Shown: positions 18,179-28,676, counted from the first letter of the stretch. The stretch: DNA of 64,000 nt from Streptococcus oralis subsp. tigurinus (GCF_002356415.1 NZ_AP018338.1:1612001-1676000), one strand, 5' to 3'. Notes: a model not told the origin generated them from the letters alone. A program made the numbers and translations.

Positions 18179-20155
18179 TTATTTAACGTGATTCGTCAAT
18201 TCTTTTTGAACTTTTTCGTTTGATTCTTTTTTCTCTTTGAGCCATTTCTCACGAGCTTGTTCGTAATCAGCTTTCGTTACAACCTTGTCTTGCAACTGAA
18301 TATACTTGAAGTATACATCTGAGCTCTTATCTCCAGACTGGCTGTATGATGCAGAGAATGGTACAACACGAGAAATGAATGGTGCAGCACCACTTGATGA
18401 CATAGCTGGCAAGAAGAGTGAGCTATCTGTCAACCAAGCTTGAGCAGCCGCGTATTTTTCATAACGAACATTCAAATCGTCAGTTTCTTTAGCAGCTTCA
18501 TCAACTAACTTATCGTATTCTTTCAAACCAACTTGTGCAGCTGCTGCATTTGCTGGATCGTCGTAACCCATATATGTTTTTGTTTGCTCGCTATTAGTTG
18601 TTTTCAAGATATCAAGGTAAGTTGATGGATCTTCATAGTCTGGGTTCCACCCAACTGCTCCTGAGAGATCCCAATCTTCTGCCGCAGCGCTTGCAGCATA
18701 GTAAGTGATATTGTTCAACTCATCTTTAGAAACTTGTTGGATATCAATGACTACATTGCCTTCGCCAAGTACTGTTTCAACTGATTGTTTGAAAGATTGG
18801 ATACGTGCGATATAGTTTTTAGATGTTTGGTCTACTGGAATATCCAAGTGGATAGGGAATTTCACACCTTCTGCTTCCAATGCAGTTTTAGCTTTGGCAA
18901 ATTCGGCTTTGGCTTTATCGGCGTTGAAGAGTCCATCTTGACCATCCGCAAAGTTTACATTCTTCCACTCATCACCATAAGTAGCCATCTTTTCAGTTAC
19001 CAAGTCACCGAAAGTTTTTTCACCTGCAGAGACAAAACCTGGTTTCACAAAGAGGTTACGAACTGCAAGAGGAGCACCTTCTTTACCATTGATTTGTGCT
19101 GAGTAAGAAGTACGGTCAAAGGCAAAGTTCAAAGCCTGACGGAAATCCTTGTTAAGAAGAGCTTTCTTAGTAGAAGTCTTCTCTTCATCAGTTGTCTTAG
19201 AAGTGTATTTGTAACCTTGACGGTCAATATTCACACCCAAACCAGCAATCCCTGGTCCTGATGGAGTGTAGAAGATGTTATCCTTATAGCTTTCTGCTAC
19301 TTTAGAATAGTTTGAACTTGTTGGGAAAAGGCGAGCATAGCTGTATGCTCCACTTGTAAAGTTACGTTCAATGGACTCTTGGTCTGACCCATCATAGAAA
19401 GCAAGGGTAACTTTATCAAGGTGAACATTATCCTTATCCCAGTACTGCTCATTCTTAGCAAATTCGATAGAAGATTTAGTAGTCAAACCTTTTAGCAAGA
19501 ACGGACCATTATAAAGCAAGGACGTAGGATCTGTTGCTTTGGCAAAATCTGATCCTTTTGATTTTTCAAAATCTTCGTTCAATGGCCAGAAGATTGAATA
19601 AGCCATCTTAGAGTTCCAATACGGTTCTGGTTGGTTCAAGGTATACTCAAGAGTATAATCATCAACTGCCTTCACACCTACCGTAGAAAAGTCTTTTGAA
19701 TTTCCAGACAAATAATCAGACAATCCTTTAACAGAAGTTTCTGCTAGATATAGAGCTTCGGATTTCTTATCTGCTGCGTGTTTCAAACCATTTACGAAAT
19801 CTTTAGCTGTTACTTCAGCGTACTCTTCTCCATCAGATGTCATCCATTTAACACCTTTACGGATTTTGTAGGTATAAGTCAAACCATCTTTTGAGACTGA
19901 CCAGTCTTCCGCAACTGCGGGAGTCAAATTCCCATATTTGTCATTTGTGAAGAGACCATCAATGCCATTTGAAGTGGCAATCTTAGTACTTTGTTTCCCT
20001 GAAATGAGGTAATCCAATGTTTCTGGGTCAGCTGAATAGATATAACCATAATTTTTTGGCGCCGTTGAATCAGATGATTTAGAACCGCAGGCAGCTAGTA
20101 CGCCAGTCGCTAATAAGGCAACCCCTGCTGCAACCAATACTCTGCTTTTTTTCAT
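18179..20155 (-). CDS. amiA: Oligopeptide-binding lipoprotein AmiA
   Basis: 658 residues. A lipoprotein signal peptide ends in the lipobox LAAC with the modified Cys at 23. The rest is a family 5 solute-binding protein: the motif ATDPTSLLYNGPFLLKG and the block RQALNFAFDRTSY are characteristic. It captures peptides outside the membrane and hands them to AmiCD. Related pneumococcal paralogues AliA and AliB are encoded elsewhere. First gene of the ami operon, with promoter at 20194-20222. Confidence 0.96.
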   Translation of the reverse strand: MKKSRVLVAAGVALLATGVLAACGSKSSDSTAPKNYGYIYSADPETLDYLISGKQSTKIATSNGIDGLFTNDKYGNLTPAVAEDWSVSKDGLTYTYKIRKGVKWMTSDGEEYAEVTAKDFVNGLKHAADKKSEALYLAETSVKGLSDYLSGNSKDFSTVGVKAVDDYTLEYTLNQPEPYWNSKMAYSIFWPLNEDFEKSKGSDFAKATDPTSLLYNGPFLLKGLTTKSSIEFAKNEQYWDKDNVHLDKVTLAFYDGSDQESIERNFTSGAYSYARLFPTSSNYSKVAESYKDNIFYTPSGPGIAGLGVNIDRQGYKYTSKTTDEEKTSTKKALLNKDFRQALNFAFDRTSYSAQINGKEGAPLAVRNLFVKPGFVSAGEKTFGDLVTEKMATYGDEWKNVNFADGQDGLFNADKAKAEFAKAKTALEAEGVKFPIHLDIPVDQTSKNYIARIQSFKQSVETVLGEGNVVIDIQQVSKDELNNITYYAASAAAEDWDLSGAVGWNPDYEDPSTYLDILKTTNSEQTKTYMGYDDPANAAAAQVGLKEYDKLVDEAAKETDDLNVRYEKYAAAQAWLTDSSLFLPAMSSSGAAPFISRVVPFSASYSQSGDKSSDVYFKYIQLQDKVVTKADYEQAREKWLKEKKESNEKVQKELTNHVK

Positions 20156-20193
20156 GTATATAACTCCTCTTGAAAAATTTAGGCTTATTGGAA

Positions 20194-20222
20194 ATTATAA
20201 CATATATCTTCTAAAAAGTAAA
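20194..20222 (-). promoter_or_regulatory. Promoter of the ami operon
   Basis: Minus strand -35 TTTACT (20217-20222), 17-bp spacer, extended -10 TGTTATAAT (hexamer 20194-20199). The remaining 200 bp up to the tRNA-Cys promoter are AT-rich and hold nothing else I recognise. Confidence 0.75.
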
Positions 20223-20420
20223 CGAATTTTCAGAATATTTAGGCGTATATCTACAAAAAACTTCTCTTTGTCAGAATTTCCCCATTCTTTATTTGTATTT
20301 ATAAGAAAAGAAAATTAATTTGTCTAGCTCTGTAAGCTTCATTTTTACAAGTTGCTTTTCCCTTTTTTCTTCACATGACATAATCTATCTTCTTAAATTG
20401 GATTTTAGAATAAGAAACTA

Positions 20421-20449
20421 TTGACGGGAAATGATTTTCAAGGTATAAT
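20421..20449 (+). promoter_or_regulatory. Promoter of tRNA-Cys
   Basis: -35 TTGACG (20421-20426), 17-bp spacer, consensus -10 TATAAT (20444-20449), 12 bp before the mature tRNA. Confidence 0.85.
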
Positions 20450-20461
20450 AATAAACGTTGA

Positions 20462-20532
20462 GGCGGTATAGCCAAGTGGTAAGGCACGGCTCTGCAAAAG
20501 CTTGATCGTCGGTTCAAATCCGTCTACCGCCT
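20462..20532 (+). tRNA. tRNA-Cys (anticodon GCA)
   Basis: 71 bases. Acceptor stem GGCGGTA pairs with TACCGCC, followed by discriminator T. D-arm AGCCAAGTGGTAAGGC, anticodon loop CTGCAAA with GCA at 20494-20496, T-arm with GGTTCAAATCC. CCA is not encoded. The outermost anticodon-stem pair is a C-T mismatch. The gene stands alone with its own promoter and terminator. Confidence 0.95.
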
Positions 20533-20570
20533 TTCAGTACCTGAATTAACAGGAATTAACCGAATAAAAA

Positions 20571-20600
20571 AGCCCGTAAAATCGGGCTTTTTTATTTTTT
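20571..20600 (+). terminator. Terminator of tRNA-Cys
   Basis: Stem AGCCCG/CGGGCT (20571-20589) followed by TTTTTTATTTTTTT. Confidence 0.85.
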
Positions 20601-20654
20601 TCTTCGGATAAATACGGATAACTTTGAAAAACTTTTGGGGCGGATTGGGCGAAA

Positions 20655-20684
20655 ATATAAAGCAGTGACTCAAGTCACTGCTTT
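20655..20684 (-). terminator. Terminator of the CNNM/CorC gene
   Basis: Near-perfect palindrome AAAGCAGTGACT/AGTCACTGCTTT (20659-20684), overlapping the stop codon; T-rich tail in the minus direction is weak. Confidence 0.6.
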
Positions 20685-22014
20685 ATTCTGTTTCTTCTTC
20701 AGTCTCTATTTCAGTGATTTGGACTTTTACCTTGGTAACACGTCCGTTTTTCACCTTGTCATTGGTTAGGATGATTTGTTTGTTTTGGCTGACCAATTCA
20801 TAACTGAGTTTTTCAGTCGTTGGAATCATTCCCACACCCGTCAAATAATAACCGGCGATGGTATCAACATCATCACTTTCTAGTTCCACATCAAAGTAGT
20901 CATTAAAATCATTAAGATTCATGGTACCTTGAACGATATAGGTATCTTCTCCTATTTGATGGACTTCAATTTCAGCCTTGTCAGTCTCATCATCAATCTC
21001 ACCAACAATTTCTTCTAAGAGGTCTTCCAGAGTTACCAAACCAGCCATTCCACCGTATTCATCTAGTAAGATGGCCATTTGATTTTGGGTATTTCGAAGT
21101 TCTTTAAGAAGATCGTCCACAAAGATAGTCTCAGGCACAAATAGTGGCGTTTGGAGAATTCGTTTCCAGACAATATTGTCAAAACCATCCACAAAAGCGG
21201 CATTCAACAAGCGCTTGGTGTGAATCAAACCAATCACATTATCCTTATCACCATCATAAACAGGGATACGTGAGAAATTTTGCTTTAAAATACTCTCGAT
21301 AATCGTTTGACTGTCATCCTGAATATCCACCATAAAGGCATCTGTTCGGGGCACCATTACCTCACGAGCCATTAGTTCATCTAAAGAAAAGACTCCCTGT
21401 AACATTTCAATCTCATCTGCATCCAGTGTTTCTTCACTATTAGTGAGCATGTACTCTATTTCATCACGTGTCATCTTTTCATCAGCATCATCAAAGGTCA
21501 TTGGCGTCACACGGCTCAATAGATTAGTCGAGGCTGATAGGAGCCAAACAAAGGGACTGACAATTTTCCCCAAACCAATAATAACTGGCGCTGTTCGGAT
21601 AGCTAAGGTATCTTTCAGATTTAGAGCAATTCTCTTGGGATAAAGTTCCCCAAAAACAATGGAAATATAGGTCAAAAACGCTAAAGATAGAAAACTTGCA
21701 ATAGCGGAAGCTGTTTCACTGTTCCCTATCCAAGATGCAATTTCGCGTCCTAGAGTCTCCGCTAAACTGGCCCCAGACAAGATGGTAATTAACGTGATAC
21801 CAACTTGAATCGTTGATAAAAAGTGGTTAGGATTTTCAAGTACCTTTAACAAACGGATGTAACGTTTGTCTCCCTCTTCTGCCTTTTGTTCTACTCGGGA
21901 ACGGTTTAGTGACACCATTGCCATCTCAGTGGCTGAGAAAAAAGCATTTAACAAGGTCAAGATAAATAATAATACAAACTGTAGCAACAAATGCTGACTG
22001 CTCGGGTCTTCCAT
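20683..22014 (-). CDS. CNNM/CorC-family transporter-associated protein (HlyC/TlyC type)
   Basis: 443 residues. N-terminal DUF21 (CNNM) membrane domain with about four spans (10-190), two CBS domains (about 215-335; MVPRTDAFMVDI and LLDEYGGMAGLVTLEDLLEEIVG) and a C-terminal CorC/HlyC domain (about 355-435). Bacterial relatives are linked to Mg2+ (and Co2+) efflux or Mg2+ homeostasis, with CBS domains binding nucleotides. The old name haemolysin is not supported by any toxin feature. It is a single gene with its own terminator. Confidence 0.9.
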   Translation of the reverse strand: MEDPSSQHLLLQFVLLFILTLLNAFFSATEMAMVSLNRSRVEQKAEEGDKRYIRLLKVLENPNHFLSTIQVGITLITILSGASLAETLGREIASWIGNSETASAIASFLSLAFLTYISIVFGELYPKRIALNLKDTLAIRTAPVIIGLGKIVSPFVWLLSASTNLLSRVTPMTFDDADEKMTRDEIEYMLTNSEETLDADEIEMLQGVFSLDELMAREVMVPRTDAFMVDIQDDSQTIIESILKQNFSRIPVYDGDKDNVIGLIHTKRLLNAAFVDGFDNIVWKRILQTPLFVPETIFVDDLLKELRNTQNQMAILLDEYGGMAGLVTLEDLLEEIVGEIDDETDKAEIEVHQIGEDTYIVQGTMNLNDFNDYFDVELESDDVDTIAGYYLTGVGMIPTTEKLSYELVSQNKQIILTNDKVKNGRVTKVKVQITEIETEEETE

Positions 22015-22139
22015 AGTCCTTCTCCTAAAATAGTATCTTGTGTTTCATTATATCATAAAATTCTTCAGGATTCACATTATTTTTCATTTAAACTACAACT
22101 CCCCTGCCTCTAGAAGACAAAGGAACTGTTTTATTGTAT

Positions 22140-22973
22140 CTATTGTTTCTGATCTGTCACCGTTACTTGACCTGTTCGGTAATCAAGCTGGATTCCCTTT
22201 TGAACATTGGGGATTAGCACGTTGAACTCCAATTCGCCATCCGAAGATTTGGCTTCAATTTGTGAAGCAGATGGAACTAGATCCTCATTTGTCGCATAGT
22301 GGAGTGTCACGCGGTAACGGACCCTCTTGTTTTGGTCTAAGGCTTTTCTGACCAAACTCTCATAGTAGTTCTGACCTGTCGAATCCTCAGCCTGCGCTTG
22401 GTTCGCCCAAGCTGTCTGGACTGCAATGTTCTTGGGGTTGCTGGTAGAGGCATCAAAACCATCCAAACCACCTATCAAGGCATAGCCCAGCAGGTGTCCT
22501 CTATCAACTGCATGTGTATAGGCTCCCTTTAGATTCTTAACCTGATGCCATCCTGGTGGCGTCCAAGAGGTGGAGCCATTCCCAGTCTCTTCACGATTCT
22601 TATATTGCCGAGTCGCTTTGGATAAGATGGCATTGGCAACAGTTGGGACTGTTTCTTTTCCAACTATCTTTGTCTTATTATCCGCATAGGGTTTACTAGA
22701 AACCTTGGCATCTAGATTGGTTTTATTGCCATTGACAACAAAGGCTCCTGCTCCATTCCACTCGAGCTCCCCCTTGATTTGGTTTTTGATTGACTCAGTT
22801 AAGACACTTTTAGCCAGCTCCTGACTGGGAGCTTCTGAAGCTTGTTTTTTCTGACTAACCTTCGTTCTAGGGCTATTTGGTGCCGACTGCATCTGCTTGA
22901 TATAATAGCTTCCCGCAGCCAAGAGTAAAAATAGAAGTAACCCTATCAAAGTCTGTCTTGTTTTTTTGTTCAT
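22140..22973 (-). CDS. endA: DNA-entry nuclease EndA
   Basis: 277 residues: an N-terminal membrane anchor (about 7-25), then a beta-beta-alpha metal nuclease domain of the DNA/RNA non-specific endonuclease family. The DRGH motif places the catalytic His at residue 160, the same number as in pneumococcal EndA, and the conserved Asn follows in [12 protein letters not shown]. In competence EndA degrades one DNA strand during uptake; in virulence it can cut neutrophil-trap DNA. It follows murA and epuA, the same order as in S. pneumoniae. Confidence 0.95.
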   Translation of the reverse strand: MNKKTRQTLIGLLLFLLLAAGSYYIKQMQSAPNSPRTKVSQKKQASEAPSQELAKSVLTESIKNQIKGELEWNGAGAFVVNGNKTNLDAKVSSKPYADNKTKIVGKETVPTVANAILSKATRQYKNREETGNGSTSWTPPGWHQVKNLKGAYTHAVDRGHLLGYALIGGLDGFDASTSNPKNIAVQTAWANQAQAEDSTGQNYYESLVRKALDQNKRVRYRVTLHYATNEDLVPSASQIEAKSSDGELEFNVLIPNVQKGIQLDYRTGQVTVTDQKQ

Positions 22974-23013
22974 TTTTCTCCTTGTTTCTTTAGAAAAAGA
23001 CTGGTCTCCCAGT

Positions 23014-23208
23014 CTAATTTCCTGTAAATTTGCTAATCAATTCCTGCCACTTTGCTGGAGACAAAATCGCCCATGGATCCTGTCCCTTTCCTAGGATACC
23101 ATAGCCAACCATTAAGCCGATTCCTAAAGCCAGAAAGCCAAGCAGTAGGACGATAAAAATCAACAGTAAACGACGGAGTACATAGCGTAAGTTTTTATTC
23201 TTCTTCAT
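23014..23208 (-). CDS. epuA: EpuA-family small membrane protein
   Basis: 64 residues from the second of two adjacent ATGs (23208), which has the better spacing from GAGG; the first ATG is at 23211. A basic N-terminus ([14 protein letters not shown]) is followed by one membrane span (about 14-36) and a short extracytoplasmic tail. This is the EpuA family, often annotated as DNA-directed RNA polymerase subunit beta without good reason. It overlaps the end of murA and lies just upstream of endA. Function unknown. Confidence 0.85.
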   Translation of the reverse strand: MKKNKNLRYVLRRLLLIFIVLLLGFLALGIGLMVGYGILGKGQDPWAILSPAKWQELISKFTGN

Positions 23209-24478
23209 CATTCGCCTCGATTCGCTGAATCTTCGCTCCTAGCTGAGCCAATTTCTCATGGAAACGGTAGTAACCCCTATCAAGGTGGACTAACTTACCA
23301 ACAACTGTTTCTCCCTGCGCCACCAGACCTGTCAAAATCAAGGCAGCACTAGCGCGAAGATCCGTTGATAGAACTTCTGCCCCTTGCAAAGCCTGCCCCC
23401 CTACAATACGAGCTGTGTCACGGATAATCTCTGAATGCAAGCCCATACGGCGCATTTCCTCTAAGTGTTGGAAGCGATTCTCAAACACCGTTTCCACCAT
23501 GGTGGATTCCCCTTTTGCGACTGTCATCAGAGCTGTAAATTGCGCCTGCATATCTGTTGGGAATCCTGGATGTGGTAAGGTTTTTACATGAACAGCCTTG
23601 AGATTTTCAAGTTGAGAACGAACACGAATACCTTCTGACTCCTCTGTCACTTCAACACCCATCTCAAGTAGTTTTGAAATCAAGGGACGATTATGCTCCC
23701 AGACTGCATCACGAACGAGAACATCCCCACCTGTCATGGCTGCGGCTACCATAAAGGTTCCAGCTTCAATACGGTCCTGTACTACAGTATGAGTCGTACC
23801 ATGGAGGTTCTCGACACCAGTCACTGTGATGGTTTCGGTACCAGCCCCCTTGACCTTGGCTCCCATTTCATTAAGGAAGATAGCGAGATCAACAATTTCT
23901 GGCTCACGCGCAGCATTTTCAATCACTGTCACACCATCAGCTAGAGTTGCTGCCATCATCAAGTTTTGTGTTGCGCCGACACTAGGAAAGTCCATGTAGA
24001 TATGAGCGCCATGCAGGCGTTCTGCCTTGGCTTCGATGTAACCAGCTGTCTGGGTAATCTTTGCCCCCATAGCTTCCAAACCTTTGAGGTGAAGGTCGAT
24101 GGGACGACTCCCGATGGTACATCCCCCTGGCATAGAAACTTTGGCATGGCCTACACGAGCAAGGATTGGTCCCAAGACAACGATGGATGCACGCATCTTG
24201 CTGACATACTTGTATGGAGCTTCCTCAGTGATATCACCAGTCGCATCGACCTCGACAACATGAGCTTCCTCATCAAAGTCCACCTTGGCATTCAGACCTC
24301 GAACCACTTGATTCATGGTGAAAACATCTGACAAGATTGGGACGTTCTGCAAGACTGTCTTCCCCTTGCTTGCTAGAATAGTCGCTGCCAACAAGGGCAA
24401 GACTGCATTCTTTGCTCCCTCGATCGTCACACTCCCGACCAGACGATTATCTCCGCCTTGAACCACAATTTTTTCCAT
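23195..24478 (-). CDS. murA: UDP-N-acetylglucosamine 1-carboxyvinyltransferase
   Basis: 427 residues, full length. The active-site loop [18 protein letters not shown] holds the catalytic Cys that fosfomycin attacks, so the enzyme is of the sensitive form. The N-terminus ([21 protein letters not shown]) has the conserved Lys-Asn of the substrate pocket. It transfers enolpyruvate to UDP-GlcNAc, the first committed step of peptidoglycan synthesis. Streptococci normally have two murA genes; this is the copy linked to endA. Confidence 0.96.
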   Translation of the reverse strand: MEKIVVQGGDNRLVGSVTIEGAKNAVLPLLAATILASKGKTVLQNVPILSDVFTMNQVVRGLNAKVDFDEEAHVVEVDATGDITEEAPYKYVSKMRASIVVLGPILARVGHAKVSMPGGCTIGSRPIDLHLKGLEAMGAKITQTAGYIEAKAERLHGAHIYMDFPSVGATQNLMMAATLADGVTVIENAAREPEIVDLAIFLNEMGAKVKGAGTETITVTGVENLHGTTHTVVQDRIEAGTFMVAAAMTGGDVLVRDAVWEHNRPLISKLLEMGVEVTEESEGIRVRSQLENLKAVHVKTLPHPGFPTDMQAQFTALMTVAKGESTMVETVFENRFQHLEEMRRMGLHSEIIRDTARIVGGQALQGAEVLSTDLRASAALILTGLVAQGETVVGKLVHLDRGYYRFHEKLAQLGAKIQRIEANDEEE

Positions 24479-24501
24479 AGTTGTTTCCTTTACTTTTGAT
24501 T

Positions 24502-24732
24502 TTATAATAGTCCTCTAAGCGCTTCTTGCCACAGTTGGTACAAACTGATAAAGAATGAACTCAAGATGTAGCCCATCACAATACTAAAGAAGCCGACCAA
24601 CAAACGAACCTTTTTTGTGTTAGTAGCGGTTACTTTTAAAACCTTTTCCCATCTCACAAGATCCTTCAAAAGGTAAAAACTCAAATAAATAAAGAGTAGA
24701 TGACTACTTAGAGTGAATAATAATTGAACCAT
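24502..24732 (-). CDS. DUF1146 family small membrane protein
   Basis: 76 residues with two membrane spans (about 4-22 and 43-68), matching the DUF1146/YwzB family that is usually encoded next to murA or ATP synthase genes in Firmicutes. Function unknown. It heads the murA-epuA-endA cluster, 23 bp before murA. No Shine-Dalgarno sequence precedes the ATG; instead an extended -10 box (TGGTATAAT, hexamer 24739-24744) ends 6 bp upstream, which would put the transcript start on the A of the ATG. This looks like a leaderless mRNA. Confidence 0.85.
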   Translation of the reverse strand: MVQLLFTLSSHLLFIYLSFYLLKDLVRWEKVLKVTATNTKKVRLLVGFFSIVMGYILSSFFISLYQLWQEALRGLL

Positions 24733-24738
24733 TTGACT

Positions 24739-24746
24739 ATTATACC
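24739..24746 (-). promoter_or_regulatory. Extended -10 promoter giving a leaderless DUF1146-murA transcript
   Basis: TGGTATAAT on the minus strand; hexamer 24739-24744. No good -35. Seven bases downstream of the box lies the A of the start codon (24732). Confidence 0.65.
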
Positions 24747-24787
24747 ATCTTATCGGCTTGCGCGCTAGTTTTCAATTTTTCTACGAA

Positions 24788-25825
24788 TTAGGGATTGTTT
24801 TTAAGGTAATCAATCGCATCCTGCAAGGTCTTAACCGGAACGATTTTCATCTCTGTTTTGATCGTTTTAGCAGCTTCTAGGGCTGTTTCATAGTTGCTTT
24901 TCGCATTGGGATCTGCTTTTTTTGCTTCCTCAGTGACTGGATTGTCAGGAGCAAAAAAGATGTTGGCTCCCTGACGAGAGGCTGCAACCACTTTTTTGTC
25001 AATTCCACCAATATCGCCAACATTTCCATCACGATCAATAGTTCCCGTTCCCGCAACGACGCGGCCATTACGAAGTCCTGGATCTGCTATCTGGGTGTAA
25101 ATAGCTAGACTAAACATGAGACCGGCACTTGGCCCCCCGATACCAGCTGTTGAAAAACGAATGGGAACATCACTGGTCACTTCCGTACGGTCAATCAAAC
25201 CAATCCCAATCCCGTTTTTTCCGTTTTCGAGAGTGATAATTTTACCTTCTGCAGACTTGACTTTTCCGTCTTCTTCATAAGTTACCTTGACCGTATCCCC
25301 TAATTGTTGAGAATTGACATAGTCGACCAAATCTTTGGAACTGTCAAACGTTTTGTCATTAACAGCCGTCACGGTATCTGCAATGTTCAGAATGCCCTTA
25401 AAAGTTGAATTGTCCGTCACGGTCAAGACATAGACACCCAGATACTTGAGTTCGATATCCTTTCCAGCCGTCTTCAGTCCTTGATACTTGGCCATGTTTT
25501 GGGATGTTTGCATGTAGAACTGATTGATCCGCATAAACTCTGCATCAGTAGAGCCACCCGTAGTCTCCTTAGCACTTCTAATATCCGTAAAAGGTGTTAA
25601 CCAAGCATAGACAAGATGTGATAGGGTTGCGTGTCGAATACCGACCGTTACAAACTGGTAAGCTCCTGCTTCTGTATCTTCTGTTTCATTGACTTTTAAA
25701 ACTTGACGAATATCTTCCGCTCCACCTGGAACTTCTATGTAGTAGGGTAAAGGTACTACAAAGGCTAAAAAAGTCAATACTAGTGCTAGGATGACATATA
25801 AGGGCCATCTAGTTTTTTTCTTCAT
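24788..25825 (-). CDS. sepM: SepM-type PDZ/Lon-like (S16) membrane serine protease
   Basis: 345 residues. An N-terminal membrane anchor (about 8-28), a PDZ domain (about 130-205; [17 protein letters not shown]) and a C-terminal Lon-type peptidase domain with catalytic Ser in [14 protein letters not shown] and Lys in [11 protein letters not shown]. In S. mutans the homologue SepM trims the competence-stimulating peptide outside the cell; B. subtilis YlbL is a related DNA-damage checkpoint protease. The substrate in this organism is not shown. Its start overlaps the end of coaD by 17 bases. Confidence 0.88.
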   Translation of the reverse strand: MKKKTRWPLYVILALVLTFLAFVVPLPYYIEVPGGAEDIRQVLKVNETEDTEAGAYQFVTVGIRHATLSHLVYAWLTPFTDIRSAKETTGGSTDAEFMRINQFYMQTSQNMAKYQGLKTAGKDIELKYLGVYVLTVTDNSTFKGILNIADTVTAVNDKTFDSSKDLVDYVNSQQLGDTVKVTYEEDGKVKSAEGKIITLENGKNGIGIGLIDRTEVTSDVPIRFSTAGIGGPSAGLMFSLAIYTQIADPGLRNGRVVAGTGTIDRDGNVGDIGGIDKKVVAASRQGANIFFAPDNPVTEEAKKADPNAKSNYETALEAAKTIKTEMKIVPVKTLQDAIDYLKNNP

Positions 25826-26297
25826 GTTCTAATTCCTCCACAACACTGTTTGGGACATATTGCTGAATCTCCTGACCAAACTTCAGAAGTTCTCTCACGG
25901 CTGAAGAGCTAATATAAAGATGCTCTGGGCGACTATATAGGTAAATGGTTTCGATTTCTGGAGCCAGTTGATGATTATAGTAGTCAAAGCTAGACTCGTA
26001 TTGCAAGTCTGTGGCATTCCGCAAGCCACGAACAAGGGTCTTAGCACCCAGTCTTCTTGCAACATCGACGACTAGCTGGTCATGAGAAGCTAGGACCTCT
26101 ACATTATCTAAATGCGCCACAGCTTTTTCGACTGCCCGTTTGCGATTTTCAACAGGGAGAAAGCCTTGTTTGTGGGGATTGTAGAACACCCCGACATAAA
26201 GCTTATCAAAGAGTTTGCTGGCACGTTCAATGATATCCAGATGTCCATTTGTCATTGGATCAAATGAACCGGTAAATAATCCAATTTTATCTGACAT
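25809..26297 (-). CDS. coaD: Phosphopantetheine adenylyltransferase
   Basis: 162 residues, the full family length. The nucleotidyltransferase motifs are [14 protein letters not shown] (about 10-23) and [10 protein letters not shown] (about 127-136). It makes dephospho-CoA from 4'-phosphopantetheine and ATP, the fourth step of CoA synthesis. It is translationally coupled to rsmD upstream (11-bp overlap) and to sepM downstream, an order conserved in streptococci. Confidence 0.96.
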   Translation of the reverse strand: MSDKIGLFTGSFDPMTNGHLDIIERASKLFDKLYVGVFYNPHKQGFLPVENRKRAVEKAVAHLDNVEVLASHDQLVVDVARRLGAKTLVRGLRNATDLQYESSFDYYNHQLAPEIETIYLYSRPEHLYISSSAVRELLKFGQEIQQYVPNSVVEELEHEEKN

Positions 26298-26826
26298 AGA
26301 CAGTCACCTTACTAATCCCATATATTTTTTCCTTCCATATGCCGAGGCAGGCAATTTCTTCTGGAAGTTCTACAGACTTATCGGTTTCGCAGACAACCAT
26401 GATTTCTTCGGAAAATAGGTTTCTTTCTGCCATTTTTTCGATATCTGCAACGATTTGTTCCTTGGCATAGGGAGGGTCTAAAAAGACCAGGTCAAAGGGA
26501 CCTGTCACCTGCTCCAAGGCCCGTTCAGCCTCCATCTTTAAGAGCTGAAATTTGGAAACTTCCTTGGTCATTTGGATATTTGCAGCGACGATAGCTTGTG
26601 CCCTTCTATCCCGTTCCACTAAGACAGCATGGGACATCCCTCTTGACACAGCTTCAATAGACAGACCACCACTGCCAGCATAGAGATCCAAGACACGACC
26701 GCCCTCAAAATAGGGACCTATCATGTTAAAGATAGCTCCACGCACCTTATCTGATGTCGGCCTCGTCGTCTTGCCTTCTAGCGTCTTGAGGGGACGCCCT
26801 CCGTAGATTCCTGATACGATTTTCAT
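26287..26826 (-). CDS. rsmD: 16S rRNA (guanine(966)-N2)-methyltransferase
   Basis: 179 residues with the SAM motif [19 protein letters not shown] (about 45-63) and the catalytic motif FLDPPYAKE (about 114-122). RsmD methylates G966 of 16S rRNA during 30S assembly. The start is the conserved [11 protein letters not shown]. As with two other genes in this window, an extended -10 (TGGTATAAT, hexamer 26834-26839) lies so close that the transcript would begin at or one base before the ATG; no Shine-Dalgarno is present. Confidence 0.95.
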   Translation of the reverse strand: MKIVSGIYGGRPLKTLEGKTTRPTSDKVRGAIFNMIGPYFEGGRVLDLYAGSGGLSIEAVSRGMSHAVLVERDRRAQAIVAANIQMTKEVSKFQLLKMEAERALEQVTGPFDLVFLDPPYAKEQIVADIEKMAERNLFSEEIMVVCETDKSVELPEEIACLGIWKEKIYGISKVTVYVR

Positions 26827-26833
26827 ACCGTTT

Positions 26834-26841
26834 ATTATACC
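26834..26841 (-). promoter_or_regulatory. Extended -10 promoter giving a near-leaderless rsmD transcript
   Basis: TGGTATAAT on the minus strand, seven bases before the rsmD ATG. It lies just behind the asnA terminator. Confidence 0.65.
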
Positions 26842-26861
26842 AAATTATAGGCAAAAAGAGA

Positions 26862-26884
26862 AAGAAAACCGAACCTTGCGGTTC
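26862..26884 (-). terminator. Terminator of asnA
   Basis: Stem CGAACC, loop GCAA, GGTTCG (26869-26884), then GTTTTCTTTCTCTTTTT in the minus direction. Confidence 0.8.
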
Positions 26885-26890
26885 GATTCT

Positions 26891-27883
26891 CTACAAGATA
26901 TTTTCATACGTATCGCGGACTTCCTGAGGCCAAACACTGGTCTGAACTTCTCCAATGTGTTTCTTACGAAGAAGGAACATGGCCATCCGAGACTGTCCGA
27001 TACCTCCACCGATTGTCAGTGGGAAAAGGCCGTTAAGCAAGGCTTTATGCCATTCCAACTCCAGACGATCTTCATCCCCTGTAAGGGCAACTTGGCGACG
27101 AAGTGTATCTTCATCTACCCGAATCCCCATTGAAGAAAGTTCAAAGGCGCAACCAAGAGATTCATTCCAAACCAGAATATCTCCATTTAGCCCCTTGTAG
27201 CCATTCTCAGACTCTGTTGTCCAGTCATCGTAGTCAGGTGCGCGGCCGTCATGAGGTTTGCCATCAGGCAACTCGCCACCAATACCAATCAAGAAGACAG
27301 CACCGAACTCTTTACAGATCGCATTTTCACGCTCTTTCGGTGTTAGGTCTGGATAGCGTTCCACCAACTCTTCTGTATGGATAAAGGTAATTTGTTTTGG
27401 CAAGATGGATTCAATATCGTAGCGTGCTTCTACGGCTAGCTCTGTCAGACGAATAGCCTTGTAAATCTTCTCGACGGTTTCTTTGAGATAAGCGATATTA
27501 CGTTGACCATTTGGAATCACTTTTTCCCAGTCCCACTGGTCTACATATACAGAGTGAGTCGCATCAAGCGAATCTTCGTCTGGACGAAGGGCCTTCATAT
27601 GAACAAATAGACCTTCACCTTCTCCAAAACCAAAACGAGCTAAGGTGTGGCGCTTCCATTTGGCTAGTGAGTGAACGACTTCATAAGTTTCATCTGGAAT
27701 CTGCAAGACCTTTACGGATACTGGATGTTCGACACCGGACAGGTTATCCTGCATCCCATCACCAACCTTGCTCAAGATAGGGCCTTGAACTTCAACAACT
27801 TCTAACTTATCTTTCAAATACTGGGTAAAGGTGTTTTTGACAAAGGAAATCTCTTCTTGTTGATGAATAAAACTTTTCTTCAT
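26891..27883 (-). CDS. asnA: Aspartate--ammonia ligase (asparagine synthetase A)
   Basis: 330 residues, full length. It is related to class II aspartyl-tRNA synthetases: [26 protein letters not shown] (about 77-102) and the C-terminal [23 protein letters not shown], with the ATP-binding Arg in GQSRM. It makes asparagine from aspartate, ammonia and ATP. Single gene with an extended -10 promoter (TGTATAAT near 27916) and its own terminator. No Asn T-box is present in the short leader. Confidence 0.96.
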   Translation of the reverse strand: MKKSFIHQQEEISFVKNTFTQYLKDKLEVVEVQGPILSKVGDGMQDNLSGVEHPVSVKVLQIPDETYEVVHSLAKWKRHTLARFGFGEGEGLFVHMKALRPDEDSLDATHSVYVDQWDWEKVIPNGQRNIAYLKETVEKIYKAIRLTELAVEARYDIESILPKQITFIHTEELVERYPDLTPKERENAICKEFGAVFLIGIGGELPDGKPHDGRAPDYDDWTTESENGYKGLNGDILVWNESLGCAFELSSMGIRVDEDTLRRQVALTGDEDRLELEWHKALLNGLFPLTIGGGIGQSRMAMFLLRKKHIGEVQTSVWPQEVRDTYENIL

Positions 27884-27950
27884 AAACGGCTCCTCAAAAA
27901 TTAGTTAAAAGCATTATACACCTATTTCCAAGAAAAGAAAAGAGTAAATA

Positions 27951-27982
27951 AGAAAAAGTCAGTGCTCTTTTGAACACTGACT
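27951..27982 (-). terminator. Terminator of the BI-1 family gene
   Basis: Stem AGTCAGTG/CACTGACT with a 9-10 base loop, followed by TTTTTCTT in the minus direction. Confidence 0.8.
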
Positions 27983-27992
27983 CTGTCATTCA

Positions 27993-28676
27993 TTAATCGT
28001 TTCGACCAAAGATACGTAAGATGCTAAGGAAGAGGTTGATAAAGTCTAGGTAGATGCTGAGCGCCATTGAGATGACCCAACCTGTCGCTACTTGCCCTCG
28101 TGACTGCTCATAAACATAGCGAATCTTTTGGTTGTCCCAAGCAATCAAACCTGAGAAGACCAAGACCATGGCAATACTAATCATGTAGTCAAAGAAGCTA
28201 TTGGCTAAAAATAGATTCACAACCATAGCAATGATGAGACCAACAAGCGCCGCCATCAAAGCTCGTCCCATTCCACTCAAATCTTTCTTAGTGAAAATTC
28301 CGATTGCCGCCATGACAAAGAAGAGAAGGGCACTGGATACAAAGGCTGATAAGACGGTCCCAGGTGTATAGAAGGCTACGACAAAGCTGAGCGTAAAGCC
28401 ATTTAAAACAGAATAAACTAAAAATACTGGGAGAGCTGCTGGGCTGTTCTTCGCAGCCATGCTACTTGCAACAAAGACTAGAGCAAGTTCTGCAAAAGTT
28501 GCAACCATCAACCAGAGACGGCCATGCATTAAAAAGTAGACCAATTGGGACTGAAAGACTGTCAACATCAAAGCTGACACGAGAGCTGATAGGCCAATCC
28601 CAAGTCCCACAAAGGCATAAACCTTAGCGTAAAATTGATTGAGACCTGAACGTTCTTGAATAATCGTTTGATTCAT
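27993..28676 (-). CDS. Bax inhibitor-1 (BI-1/YccA-like) family membrane protein
   Basis: 227 residues with seven predicted membrane spans from about residue 22 to 222. The C-terminal motif SIYLDFINLFLSILRIFGR is the UPF0005/BI-1 signature. Structures of bacterial relatives (BsYetJ) show a pH-dependent calcium leak channel; the role in streptococci is not known. Monocistronic: an extended -10 (TGTTATAAT) lies about 40 bp upstream and a terminator follows. Confidence 0.9.
   Translation of the reverse strand: MNQTIIQERSGLNQFYAKVYAFVGLGIGLSALVSALMLTVFQSQLVYFLMHGRLWLMVATFAELALVFVASSMAAKNSPAALPVFLVYSVLNGFTLSFVVAFYTPGTVLSAFVSSALLFFVMAAIGIFTKKDLSGMGRALMAALVGLIIAMVVNLFLANSFFDYMISIAMVLVFSGLIAWDNQKIRYVYEQSRGQVATGWVISMALSIYLDFINLFLSILRIFGRND

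Noticed and set aside
20533..20645. Possible integration site at the 3' end of tRNA-Cys, with short repeats GAATTAAC
   Set aside because: No second copy of the tRNA end and no integrase fragment are present; the stretch is explained by the two terminators.
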